Of a stretch of 45,007 nucleotides of DNA, positions 1 to 8,520 are shown piece after piece. The first letter of the stretch is position 1; each line of letters starts with the position of its first letter. Made by a program: the position numbers and the translations under genes. Under the pieces are notes generated by a model that ran no database searches, was not told the origin of the DNA, and worked only from the letters and a program-made list of their open reading frames with translations. The stretch covers positions 1 to 45,007 of the forward strand of contig JAQSXJ010000080.1 in the NCBI GenBank assembly GCA_029256725.1, written 5' to 3'. The DNA is from Anaerocolumna sp. (GTDB taxonomy: Bacteria; Bacillota; Clostridia; Lachnospirales; Lachnospiraceae).

Positions 1-629
1 TTCAAATGATGGTTAGCCATAACAGCCTCTGCCGAAATAGGCTTTCCAAGAAACAGCGTCAGCAGATCCAAGGAATGTACTGCCTGATTTATGAGAGCAC
101 CTCCTCCCTCTGTCTTTAGAGTTCCTCTCCAACCACTTTCTGTATAATATTCCCGTTCTCTGCACCAACTGACAATTGCTCTTCCTCCTTTTACCCTTCC
201 TGTGATTCCCAGTGAGAAAAGCTTCATTGCAGCAAGGGTTCCCGGATTATACCGGTTCTGAAAACAAAGTCCCAGTCTTCCCTTTGAATTTTTTACTGCT
301 TCTTTAAGAATCCCATACTCCTCATAATTCATAACCGGAGGCTTTTCCATAAATACCTGCATTCCCTGTCTCAAAGCTTCTTCTGCCATGGGGATATGAA
401 GATAGTGAGGAGTACAGATATGAACTATCTCCGGTTTTACCGTATCTAACAGTTCTTCCATAGAGATGTAAACTTCTGCCCCGTACTCATCTCCAAGGCT
501 TACCGCCCGCTTAAGGCAGGTATCTGCCACACCGGCAAGTCTGACGCCTGACTGCCTGGCAATGCAGGCAGCATGCACCTGCGCAATATTACCGCAGCCG
601 ATAATTACTGCCTTTTTACTTTCAGCCAT
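1..629 (-). CDS. Gfo/Idh/MocA-family oxidoreductase (partial, runs off window)
   Basis: NAD(P)-dependent sugar or polyol dehydrogenase of the Gfo/Idh/MocA family; the exact substrate cannot be read. The 209 visible codons begin MAESKKAVIIGCGNIAQVHA, a Rossmann fold with the GCGNIA nucleotide loop, followed near residue 94 by the family's EKP motif (FMEKPPV) and by the EGGGALINQAVHSLDLL segment that starts the C-terminal substrate domain. The 3' end lies outside the window. The ATG sits inside the end of the upstream oxidoreductase gene (8-base overlap, ATGGCTGA), so translation is probably coupled. Together with the isomerase/epimerase further upstream it looks like a small pathway for oxidising or epimerising an unusual sugar. 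Family confident, substrate unknown. Confidence 0.9.
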   Translation of the reverse strand, partial: MAESKKAVIIGCGNIAQVHAACIARQSGVRLAGVADTCLKRAVSLGDEYGAEVYISMEELLDTVKPEIVHICTPHYLHIPMAEEALRQGMQVFMEKPPVMNYEEYGILKEAVKNSKGRLGLCFQNRYNPGTLAAMKLFSLGITGRVKGGRAIVSWCREREYYTESGWRGTLKTEGGGALINQAVHSLDLLTLFLGKPISAEAVMANHHL

Positions 630-1794
630 TACTATTACCATAGCTGCCACTGGTATCAAAGGTTATATCCTTTACCTTCTCCTTTTGGACAGTTGCCTTT
701 CTCCTCTTATTTAATTCTTCCAAGAACAAATCCTCATCTATTGGCAACGTAACCGGCTTCTTCAACCAGGAGGAGAGATGCATGGCATTAGAAAGCATTA
801 ATCCCCTAATACCCTCTCTTCCGTCTGCTACCAGAGGAGCACCGGATAAAATTCTTTCAGCAAAAGCTTTTAACACTCCTTTGTGCTGAGGATTATCTCC
901 CGTTATTTCTTCCTCCCTGTAAGCTCCCTCCGGTTTCTTAAAGCCTTCTGTTGCATGAAAACAATATTCTCTCTCGCTTACCTCAAGTTCATAGATAGTA
1001 AGTTTATCATTTTCACTAATCAGCTTTCCCTTTTCCAACGTAATTTCCAGGCGATTGGTTCCCGGTGCATCACCGGTTGTCGTAATAAATACTCCGGTAG
1101 CACCGTTTTCAAACGTAAAATAGGCCGTTACATCATCCTCCACCTCAATATTATGCCATTTACCGTTATGGCAGAAAGCCTGAACTTCCTTTGGTAAACC
1201 ACAGATCCATTGGAGCAGATCTAAATTGTGTGGGCATTGGTTTAACAGTACACCACCGCCTTCCCCGTCCCAGGTTGCCCGCCATTCACCGGAATCATAA
1301 TAAGCCTGCGTACGATACCAATCAGTTATTATCCAGTTCACCCTTTTGATTTCACCCAGGCTCTTATTGTCAACCAGCTCCTTCATTCGGCGATATACCG
1401 GATTGGTTCTCTGATTGAACATCATAGCAAACACCAGGTTATATTTATCTGCCTCTTCATTCATCCTTTGAACCTGTTTTGTATAAACACCGGCAGGCTT
1501 TTCGCTTAAAGCATGAAGACCATGGCGAAAAGCACTTATTACAAGGTTCGGATGCTGGTAATGAGGCGTTGCCACCAATACTGCATCACACGCACCGGAG
1601 GCAATAAGTTCCTCTCCTTCTTTATAAACCTTAACAGCCTCTCCAAATTCTGTGACAGCCCATTCTCTTCGGCTTTCCTTTCTATCCGCAACTGCTGTAA
1701 GCACAAGCCCTGGAATTTCTCCCGCTGCTATGGACTTTGCATGTGAGCTTCCCATATTTCCGATTCCGATTATACCCATTCTTATCTTATCCAT
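622..1794 (-). CDS. Gfo/Idh/MocA-family oxidoreductase
   Basis: Second NAD(P)-dependent oxidoreductase of the Gfo/Idh/MocA family, 390 residues from the chosen start, a normal length. The N-terminus MDKIRMGIIGIGNMGSSHAK is the Rossmann dinucleotide loop (GIGNMG), the EKP catalytic/cofactor motif is near residue 98 (LSEKPAG), and GGGVLLNQCPHNLDLLQW opens the substrate domain. The frame stays open about 120 bases upstream, but that extension (rich in Cys and Arg) does not look like protein and the family begins at the Rossmann strand, so the ATG at 1794 is preferred, with a modest ACAGG upstream. Its end overlaps the next oxidoreductase. Similar paralogue pairs occur in inositol- and aminosugar-type pathways; the substrate here is not determined. 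Confidence 0.9.
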   Translation of the reverse strand: MDKIRMGIIGIGNMGSSHAKSIAAGEIPGLVLTAVADRKESRREWAVTEFGEAVKVYKEGEELIASGACDAVLVATPHYQHPNLVISAFRHGLHALSEKPAGVYTKQVQRMNEEADKYNLVFAMMFNQRTNPVYRRMKELVDNKSLGEIKRVNWIITDWYRTQAYYDSGEWRATWDGEGGGVLLNQCPHNLDLLQWICGLPKEVQAFCHNGKWHNIEVEDDVTAYFTFENGATGVFITTTGDAPGTNRLEITLEKGKLISENDKLTIYELEVSEREYCFHATEGFKKPEGAYREEEITGDNPQHKGVLKAFAERILSGAPLVADGREGIRGLMLSNAMHLSSWLKKPVTLPIDEDLFLEELNKRRKATVQKEKVKDITFDTSGSYGNSNG

Positions 1795-2096
1795 CCATGT
1801 ACCTGTCAGGCATTGTAATTTACAGTTTATTCCTGTATCTAGCAATTCTAATAAGCAACAAAGCCTGATTTCCTTTCTATTATTTTTACTCCTTGCACAA
1901 CACAGTCCTGGCTTCAATACTGCTGAAATTATACAGAGTAAAAGAATCTGAGTGTTTAGCCCTTCAAAAATTAGATTATTTCAATTTACACCACTTTATT
2001 TAACCTCATCTGACCTGCCTGTAATAACGTAGGACTGCTATTGATTAAATATAACTGCCTGCAAATGTAAGTATTGCATTACATAATGCTTATATA
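1795..2096. other. Gap within sugar cluster, no gene seen
   Basis: About 300 bases between the isomerase and the oxidoreductase genes. I see no further gene, no clear hairpin terminator and no consensus promoter. The two flanking genes share a strand and may be one transcript with a long spacer or two units. Confidence 0.5.
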
Positions 2097-2855
2097 TTAA
2101 CGGTATCCTAGCCGGCTTACATTGTCATAGCTTTGTTTTAAACAGTCAAAAGGACTTGTTTGACAGTTATCCTGCTCTACTAAAATATATTTACAGTTGG
2201 TTTCTTCCAGCGCACGAAGGATGCTCTCAAAATTTAGGTTTCCTTCCATAACCGGTGCCATAACAGATACCCCGCCTGATACTGCCATATCCTTTAAGTG
2301 GACGCAGGGTACTCTGTCTTTCAGCTTCTTTATCCATTGAACTGGATCTGCCCCTGCTGCCTGAACCCAGTAAGTATCCAGAGTAATCCCCATCTCTTCC
2401 TCTGTAAAACCACTTAACAACTGTTCCAAAATTGTAACACCATTAATTTTCTCAAACTCAAAATTATGATTATGATACATAAAGAGCTTACCCGCTGCCG
2501 CTATTTTCTTTGCAGGTTCCTTAAAATCCTCCTGAAAGTAAGAAAGCCAGCAGGCATTGCGATATTTTCCAGGCATGGAACCAAGTCCGATATAGGAACA
2601 TCCATATATATCATGCTCCTTTATCAGTTTCTCTGTGTCATACAGTATTCTGTTAACATCAATATGGGTCAGTACTATCTTAAGCTCATAGCTGTCGCAA
2701 ATTTCTCTGATTCTTTCCGGTCTGATTTCCTTTCCTACTGCTGATAATTGCACAGAACGGTAACCGATATCTGCAATCTTTTTTGCGGTTCTCTTAAAGT
2801 CTTCTTCTGTCTGAATAAAATCCCTTACAGTATATAATTGTGCTCCCAATTCCAT
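2097..2855 (-). CDS. Sugar phosphate isomerase/epimerase (xylose isomerase-like TIM barrel)
   Basis: 252-residue TIM-barrel protein of the AP-endonuclease-2/xylose-isomerase-like superfamily, which isomerises or epimerises sugars or dehydrates inososes using a divalent metal. The sequence shows MYHNHNFEFEK (metal-site region typical of this group) near residue 125, the Asp/Trp-containing strand TLDTYWVQAAGADP near 160, and VHLKDMAV near 185 with the conserved His-Lys-Asp. GAGAGGG lies upstream of the ATG at a suitable distance. It is the first gene of the leftward sugar cluster and faces away from an AraC regulator, which probably controls it. Members of this family commonly sit next to Gfo/Idh/MocA oxidoreductases, as here. 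Exact substrate not determinable. Confidence 0.88.
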   Translation of the reverse strand: MELGAQLYTVRDFIQTEEDFKRTAKKIADIGYRSVQLSAVGKEIRPERIREICDSYELKIVLTHIDVNRILYDTEKLIKEHDIYGCSYIGLGSMPGKYRNACWLSYFQEDFKEPAKKIAAAGKLFMYHNHNFEFEKINGVTILEQLLSGFTEEEMGITLDTYWVQAAGADPVQWIKKLKDRVPCVHLKDMAVSGGVSVMAPVMEGNLNFESILRALEETNCKYILVEQDNCQTSPFDCLKQSYDNVSRLGYR

Positions 2856-3098
2856 CTTTCTTAACCCTCTCTCTTTTTCTATTTGACTAAATTCTAACGT
2901 ATCATGCCAAATAACTCCATTGCAGATAGGGATATTTATATTGCAAATATAGCGGTCATCAGATATAATCAGTTTAACTTAAGCTTTAAATTATTTCACG
3001 CAATAAAGCACCGGGATTGTTATGCTTTAAGAAGACCAAAACTTAAATCACCTTATATAGTTTAGATGATTATTAGCAGGAAGGAGAACAATAGCCAT

Positions 3099-3944
3099 AT
3101 GGCTTCACTGGCACAGATTACTACCGAGCATGTGATATTCGGCTATAGCAATTCCACACAGTCGAGTACAGATTACGCACTCCATTGCCATAACTTCTAT
3201 GAAATCTATTACTATATGGAAGGGGATGTAGATTATCTGGTAGAAGGGATACATTATAAACCCTCACCTCATAGCCTGCTGCTCTTAGCGCCTAATGTTT
3301 TTCACGGTGTAAGGGTAAATACCGGGAAGCCCTATATCCGCGTTGCCCTGCATTTCTTTCCTGAGGCGCTCTCCCTGGAGAGACGGGCTATGCTGCTGTC
3401 TATTTTCCCCGGTACATCCAAGGCAAATGCAAAAGAAGTATATTATACCGATAATGTAAAGGAGAAGATCTTTCCCCAAATGGAGGCACTAATCGACTGT
3501 GCAAGTCTTTCAGAATCCCTTAAAAACTCTCTGCTGCCTGTATATTTGGAGGCATTATTATCAAGAATTCTGTCTCTAAGTAAAGAAAATGGAGAAGTAC
3601 ACAGAAATAGCAATGGTTCAGAAACCATTCAAAATGTTATCAACTATCTAAACAGACATTATACAGACCGTATAACGCTGGACTTAATTGCAGACAAATT
3701 CTGCATCAGCAAACATCATCTTAATAAGGTATTTCGAAAAGCAACAGGTACTACACTTTGCGATTATCTTACCTATAAGCGTATCATTTATGCGAAGCAA
3801 CTGCTTATGGGCGGACACAGTGCAGAAGAAGCAGCAGGAAAATCCGGCTTTACAGACTATTCTGCCTTTTACCGGGCATACCTGAAAATAACCGGTAACA
3901 GTCCCGTAAAAGACCGCGGTGCCCTGCCTTCTCTGATACGCTAG
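3099..3944 (+). CDS. AraC-family transcriptional regulator (cupin sensor)
   Basis: 281-residue regulator with an N-terminal cupin-like sensor (HCHNFYEIYYYMEGDVDYL, a His-rich first strand, then FHGVRVNTGKPYIRVALHF) and a C-terminal AraC DNA-binding domain: first helix-turn-helix LDLIADKFCISKHHLNKVF, second region AEEAAGKSGFTDYSAFYRAY, and the terminal FKxxTGxxP-like motif (KITGNSPVKDR). An upstream in-frame ATG at 3066 has no ribosome site, whereas AGGAAGGAG lies 12 bases before the ATG at 3099, so 3099 is preferred though spacing is long. It is transcribed away from the isomerase/oxidoreductase cluster across a 243-base control region and is the likely activator of those genes. Confidence 0.9.
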   Translation: MASLAQITTEHVIFGYSNSTQSSTDYALHCHNFYEIYYYMEGDVDYLVEGIHYKPSPHSLLLLAPNVFHGVRVNTGKPYIRVALHFFPEALSLERRAMLLSIFPGTSKANAKEVYYTDNVKEKIFPQMEALIDCASLSESLKNSLLPVYLEALLSRILSLSKENGEVHRNSNGSETIQNVINYLNRHYTDRITLDLIADKFCISKHHLNKVFRKATGTTLCDYLTYKRIIYAKQLLMGGHSAEEAAGKSGFTDYSAFYRAYLKITGNSPVKDRGALPSLIR

Positions 3945-4085
3945 AACGGATTTATCTCCCCTCATGCAGAACTGAACCTTCCTCCTTAAGGGAGAAAAAG
4001 CATTATGAGGGTTGCTTCCTGGTAGTGCAATTAGAGTGTCAAACTATGATTATCTGAATACCTTAATAAATGAAGCTCTCTTCTT

Positions 4086-5900
4086 ATGAAGGAATCAGAG
4101 ACCGCCATGGAAAAGAAGAAAACCGTAAGTTTATGTATGATTGTGAAAGATGAGGAATGGATACTGGATCAGTGTCTTGGCAGTGTGTCAGAAATTGTAG
4201 ATGAGATTATAATTGGCGATACCGGATCTAAGGATAATTCCAAAGTAATTGCCGCCAGATACGGTGCAACTGTTTTTGATATAAAATGGGAAGACGATTT
4301 CGCTGCTGCCAGAAATCAGACACTAGAGAGAGCCACCTGCGACTGGATTCTGTTACTGGATGCAGATGAACTTTTTCGAAAGGAAGATTTAGAAAGCTTC
4401 TATGCTCTTTTAGACAGCGAGGAATATGATGGGTATCATTTTACCTTGTATAATTATTATACCGTAGAAAATATAAAGGATTATTCCGTTCACTATGCCT
4501 TCCGCATGGTCAGGAACACTGGAGAATACTATTTTGAAGGACGAATTCATGAGCAGATAAATAATAGAAATGGAAACCTTGATTCCTCCCGCTTTATACT
4601 GGCTGAGGTTACCTTACTCCATTACGGATATACTGATAAGATTATTCAACAAAAAGAGAAACATAACCGAAATATGCCCTTATTAAAGAAGCAATTGGAG
4701 GATAATCCGGAAGACCCCTATTATCTCTTTAACCTGGGAAATGAATATATGGCACAGAGTGATTGTAACAATGCTCTGCCCTGTTACCTGAAAGCTCATG
4801 AGAAGAAGGCCCACGCCCAGGCTTATTTTCCTCATGTTTATTACCGGATAATCCTGTGCTATATGACACTGGGTGACAGTGCCAATGCTTTACTATTTGC
4901 TGAGGAAGGGCTTGTAGCTTATCCCACCTGTACAGATCTTGAGTATTTAAGAGGAAGTATTTATAAATCAAACCACCGTTACCTACTTGCTGTCAGTGCT
5001 TTAGAACACTGTCTTGCTATGGGTGAAGCCCCTAATAGTCTGAAGTTCTCTGTAGGTTGCGGAACTTATCGAGCTTACATTGCCTTAGGTGAAATCTATT
5101 ACGAAGAAGAAATTTATCAAGATGCTCTGGATTACTATGCAGAAGCCTTGTCATACTCAGAAGCCCCTGATATATTACTTCCCCTGGCCAAGTGTCTGTA
5201 TCCACTGTGTAAAGACCGTCAGGAGTTCTTTGACAAGCTGCTTGCGTATATTAAAGCTGACAGCCTCGAAGAAAAATACCTTAGAGCCGCTGATATCCTG
5301 ATTGATTTAAGACTGTATGCCTTGGCCCATTATGCTTTGTCTTTGGGGCATTTTACACAACATAATAACAGAGAACTCCTTTTGGTATCCGGTAAGCTTT
5401 CTTTTTATCTGCATCTATATGATAATGCACTCGATACTTTTTCTGCTCTTTATAACATGACAGCGATTACCCTGTCTGAGACTGATACAGAAGAAATATT
5501 TGCTTATTATCTTTTATCCCTTTTACTTACACCCACCCAGGATTCAGATAGAATCCATACCTTACTTGATAACATGCCAGAACAACTTAAAGGTACTTCG
5601 CTGTTTCTGTTAGAGCAATTATATCCCTTAGAATTTCATATTGAAACTTCAAGTTCTTATCAATACAACTTTCTTTATAATATCCTTGAAAAGCTTATTA
5701 AGGCTAATGAAAATGCCTATGTTGATAAGTTGATTGCAGCACTGCCTAAACTTAATATCCTTGATGCATATACGAAACTTGGAGAAATTTATTCAAAACA
5801 GGATTACAAGGAGGAAACTATTAACGCTATTCTTTTGTCAGTCAGGCAGTATAACTTCATTGACAAGAACAGTGCAAGTCTTTTAATCCGTTACCTTTAA
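4086..5900 (+). CDS. Family 2 glycosyltransferase with TPR-like tail (SunS-like)
   Basis: 604-residue protein. Residues about 12-230 are a GT-A glycosyltransferase of family 2: VSLCMIVKDEEWILDQCLGS, then VDEIIIGDTGSKDNS, FAAARNQTLERAT and the DxD-type metal site LLLDADELF near residue 95. This architecture is known from SunS-like and TPR-bearing glycosyltransferases. The rest is helical and repetitive (NPEDPYYLFNLGNEYMAQSD, then several Ala/Tyr/Leu-rich pairs), consistent with TPR repeats that bind a protein acceptor. No bacteriocin-like peptide is seen next to it, so the acceptor is unknown. The start is uncertain: ATG at 4086, or ATG at 4107 preceded by AAGGA with long spacing. It stands alone between an AraC gene and convergent genes. 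Confidence 0.88.
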   Translation: MKESETAMEKKKTVSLCMIVKDEEWILDQCLGSVSEIVDEIIIGDTGSKDNSKVIAARYGATVFDIKWEDDFAAARNQTLERATCDWILLLDADELFRKEDLESFYALLDSEEYDGYHFTLYNYYTVENIKDYSVHYAFRMVRNTGEYYFEGRIHEQINNRNGNLDSSRFILAEVTLLHYGYTDKIIQQKEKHNRNMPLLKKQLEDNPEDPYYLFNLGNEYMAQSDCNNALPCYLKAHEKKAHAQAYFPHVYYRIILCYMTLGDSANALLFAEEGLVAYPTCTDLEYLRGSIYKSNHRYLLAVSALEHCLAMGEAPNSLKFSVGCGTYRAYIALGEIYYEEEIYQDALDYYAEALSYSEAPDILLPLAKCLYPLCKDRQEFFDKLLAYIKADSLEEKYLRAADILIDLRLYALAHYALSLGHFTQHNNRELLLVSGKLSFYLHLYDNALDTFSALYNMTAITLSETDTEEIFAYYLLSLLLTPTQDSDRIHTLLDNMPEQLKGTSLFLLEQLYPLEFHIETSSSYQYNFLYNILEKLIKANENAYVDKLIAALPKLNILDAYTKLGEIYSKQDYKEETINAILLSVRQYNFIDKNSASLLIRYL

Positions 5901-5985
5901 CATTACCAATATAAAAACATCCGTATATTCTTGCTTTTTTAAGATTTATAGATTAATTTAACTTTATCATCTCATCAAATAATAT

Positions 5986-6564
5986 CTATTTCTTAATCAA
6001 ATCAGAATAAACCAGGTAGTGATCAATACCGGCATTTAACTGGGAACTGATCATACCATTAAATATATCCTTCCAGGTCACTGTATCATCATTTACAAGA
6101 ACGTAATAGATGTACCTGGAATAAAGGGCAGATGTGCTTTCTGGTACCCCTTCATATCTCATTAGGAATTTATATTCTTTCGATATCTTCTGCCCATCTT
6201 CCAATCCTTCAATAGTATATTTTTTACCGTCATAACTTAAATCTTTTATAAATATTTTCGGATAGTCGTCCTTTATCTCCTTATAATATTCCTCTGAATA
6301 TTGCGATGGATCTCCCAGTGTATAGTAATTAGCAATGCTTACAGAAGCTGGTTTTCCCTTATCTGTATCCTTTACAAAATCCTCCCATAAGGATTGTCCA
6401 GAAGTAATGTCGCCATCTTCAAATACAACAAAATCTCCGTTTTTCACACTATCAAGGCTATAGGTATCAGAAATTTCGTCATTAGGCTCCTCTGATTTCT
6501 CTTTAGAACAAGCAGTTAGCATAAATATAAAAACCAAAAATAAAACTATCATAGTTTTTCTCAT
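5986..6564 (-). CDS. Putative lipoprotein of unknown function
   Basis: 192-residue exported lipoprotein. From the chosen ATG the protein starts MRKTMIVLFLVFIFMLTAC, a type II signal peptide with lipobox LTAC (Cys at residue 19), followed by an acidic linker. AAAAGGAGGA lies seven bases before this ATG, so the longer frame from 6588 is rejected. The mature part is soluble, alternating charged and aromatic residues, with no motif I recognise. It lies 39 bases downstream of rfbC on the same strand and is probably cotranscribed with it, which does not itself indicate a role in polysaccharide synthesis. Function unknown. Confidence 0.82.
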   Translation of the reverse strand: MRKTMIVLFLVFIFMLTACSKEKSEEPNDEISDTYSLDSVKNGDFVVFEDGDITSGQSLWEDFVKDTDKGKPASVSIANYYTLGDPSQYSEEYYKEIKDDYPKIFIKDLSYDGKKYTIEGLEDGQKISKEYKFLMRYEGVPESTSALYSRYIYYVLVNDDTVTWKDIFNGMISSQLNAGIDHYLVYSDLIKK

Positions 6565-6603
6565 TAACCGTCCTCCTTTTCGCCTCAATATAAATATTTC
6601 AAG

Positions 6604-7176
6604 TTAAGAACTTTTAGGTTTCAATACTATTTCCTCGCAAAAGGCTGAATGGTTATTGTCCCTTTCAGAGGTTATCACTTTCATATCCTCCGTAATTGGC
6701 CATTCCACTCCTATCTCCGGATCATTCCAGGGGATACCACTTTCGTCCTCGGGATGATAGTAATCCGATAGCTTGTAAGCAAATTCAGCAGTTTCAGATA
6801 ACACTAAGAAACCGTGGGCGAATCCTTCCGGTATGTAGAACATGTTTTTCTTCTCTGACGACAAAATAACGCCATACCATTTTCCATAGGTATTAGAGCC
6901 TTCACGGATATCAACCACCACATCAAATACTTCTCCATGAACTACTCTTACCAGTTTACCCTGCTGAAAGGTCTTCTGAAAATGTAACCCCCGAAGCACA
7001 CCTTTTACTGACATTGACTGGTTATCCTGAACAAATTCCATGGTAAGACCTGCTTCTGAGAAATCTTTATAGTTATAGGTTTCCAGAGAATAACCTCTTT
7101 CATCGAGAAAAACTTGGGGTTCTATTGTATAAAGACCTTCTATGTTTGAACATTTTTCGAATTTGAATTGTCCCAT
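6604..7176 (-). CDS. rfbC: dTDP-4-dehydrorhamnose 3,5-epimerase (RfbC/RmlC)
   Basis: 190-residue cupin enzyme that epimerises C3 and C5 of dTDP-4-keto-6-deoxyglucose on the way to dTDP-L-rhamnose. Visible hallmarks are FLDERGYSLETYNY, the catalytic-His motif LRGLHFQ (His65), VVVDIREGSNTYGKW, FYIPEGFAHGFLVL and the Tyr/Asp block EFAYKLSDYYHPEDESGIPW (Tyr134 as the usual general acid), then the conserved IGVEWP end. Length is that of the family. AGGAGGT precedes the ATG. It is an orphan here: no rfbA, rfbB or rfbD is in the window, so those would be elsewhere, or the enzyme serves another deoxysugar. A lipoprotein gene follows closely on the same strand. Confidence 0.95.
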   Translation of the reverse strand: MGQFKFEKCSNIEGLYTIEPQVFLDERGYSLETYNYKDFSEAGLTMEFVQDNQSMSVKGVLRGLHFQKTFQQGKLVRVVHGEVFDVVVDIREGSNTYGKWYGVILSSEKKNMFYIPEGFAHGFLVLSETAEFAYKLSDYYHPEDESGIPWNDPEIGVEWPITEDMKVITSERDNNHSAFCEEIVLKPKSS

Positions 7177-7312
7177 GTATATGACCTCCTGAATAAATTA
7201 AAGTTTATTGATTTGTTATTTATGCAAGTATATCATAAAATAATTCAAATAAAAATTATTATTGTATAAAATATCCAATATTTTCTAGCATAAACACGTA
7301 ACGATATATTGG

Positions 7313-7825
7313 TCAACTAAATAAAGTCTGTATAATTGATTCAGAACACTCTTCGGATGTTTGTTTATGTGTATCAACCCTACAGCTATACTTAATATCT
7401 GCCGCCATAATCTCATATTGTTCATCGGATTGTTGTTCATATCGGTTACCACGTTCAAGATTTCGTTTTCTGCAAATTTCCAATGGACAGTAAACTTCGA
7501 CTATCTCCAAAGGATTATCCTTTAATATATTTTTCATTTGTTCGTAATGAGGCCTAAGTTCCGGCTGTTCCACCAGAATTCCATCAATAATAACATTTTT
7601 CCCGAGATCTGAAAATAATTTTGCCGTATGATACATCATAATAATAACATCCCCAAGATATTTCCAATAATGTTCATGCAAATACCTTTCTCCAATCATC
7701 TCTTGAAATAAATCGTTAGCTACAACATAGAAAAAAACATCCTCTCTTTCTTGTAACGCTTCAACTATTGAAGTTTTACCAGAACTAGTAACACCGTTTA
7801 AAAACACTATTCTTCCCTTGCTCAT
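7313..7825 (-). CDS. P-loop kinase of chloramphenicol-phosphotransferase-like (CPT) family
   Basis: 170-residue P-loop protein. RIVFLNGVTSSGKTS (residues 5-19) is a Walker A motif in the style of the chloramphenicol phosphotransferase-like family, followed by a lid-type segment with CRKRNLERGNRYEQQSDEQY, as in small-molecule kinases. Members phosphorylate small hydroxylated molecules; very few have been tested on chloramphenicol, so antibiotic resistance should not be assumed. GGAGGA lies eight bases before the ATG. It is separated from rfbC by about 136 AT-rich bases and from the upstream CD3324 gene by a strong terminator, so it is probably its own unit. Family call good, substrate unknown. 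Confidence 0.82.
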   Translation of the reverse strand: MSKGRIVFLNGVTSSGKTSIVEALQEREDVFFYVVANDLFQEMIGERYLHEHYWKYLGDVIIMMYHTAKLFSDLGKNVIIDGILVEQPELRPHYEQMKNILKDNPLEIVEVYCPLEICRKRNLERGNRYEQQSDEQYEIMAADIKYSCRVDTHKQTSEECSESIIQTLFS

Positions 7826-7967
7826 CTTTTTCCTCCAATTATATCATATTTAAAATCTTTCTATCAGGCTGTAACACTATTCAAAACTAGTAATTATCAT
7901 AATAGGTTTATCTCTATTATAAGTACTCGTCTTACCCATGTCATTCTCATGAACAGTTAGAATGAAC

Positions 7968-8019
7968 AAGAAGAAGTCCGCCGTGCTAAATTGCTTCTTA
8001 ACACAGCGGACTTCTTCTT
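7968..8019 (-). terminator. Intrinsic terminator, 14-bp perfect stem
   Basis: AAGAAGAAGTCCGC (7968-7981) pairs perfectly with GCGGACTTCTTCTT (8006-8019) around a 24-nt loop that can pair three more bases. It lies just downstream of the CD3324-family gene on the minus strand; T-rich flanks on the plus strand would allow action in both directions. Confidence 0.8.
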
Positions 8020-8030
8020 TCTTCTATCTT

Positions 8031-8303
8031 TTATCCTATTTTCATTTGATAAATAATTCTATAAATACTCTTTTCAGAAAGATAAAATCTTGACGCTAGC
8101 TCTGAAATTCTTACTCCTTGCAGGTATTGTGAAAATATTTCAGAATTTCTATCTTTCAATTCCCGTCTATAACCACTTTTCATTCCCCAATTCAGCTTTT
8201 TATCTTGCTTCGCTGGGATATAGATGTTTCTACCACTTATGTACTTTTGGATCTCTGTCAGCAATTCTGCCGGTAATATTACTTCTGCTTTAATATAACT
8301 CAT
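8031..8303 (-). CDS. CD3324-family small HTH protein
   Basis: 90-residue protein of the Firmicutes family named after Clostridioides difficile CD3324. It shows the recurrent opening (ILPAELLTEIQKYISGRNIY, IP, a basic linker, WGMKSGYRREL) and a C-terminal helix-turn-helix (GVRISELASRFYLSEKSIYRII). The family is probably DNA-binding but its role is uncharacterised. The frame can be extended 15 bases to a TTG, but AAAGGAGAG lies directly before the ATG at 8303, which I take as the start. It stands alone, with a strong terminator behind it. Confidence 0.85.
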   Translation of the reverse strand: MSYIKAEVILPAELLTEIQKYISGRNIYIPAKQDKKLNWGMKSGYRRELKDRNSEIFSQYLQGVRISELASRFYLSEKSIYRIIYQMKIG

Positions 8304-8520
8304 TTTCTCTCCTTTCAATTTGGAATCAAAAGAGAAAAACTAAGCAGTCAGAATATTACTGTGTATTTGGATATAGTACTTAAAGGCAGACCCTACTTAA
8401 ATATTTTACCATGTCATATATCTCCTTCCATATATAAACATTGTATTATTTATTTATAACTTCGTCAACACTATTAAAACTGAAACACTTAGGGTGTATT
8501 TGAAAACTGATTCATGCTTA

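Noticed and set aside
7313..7825. Chloramphenicol resistance gene
   Set aside because: Only the general P-loop family is recognisable; most members of this family have unknown substrates.
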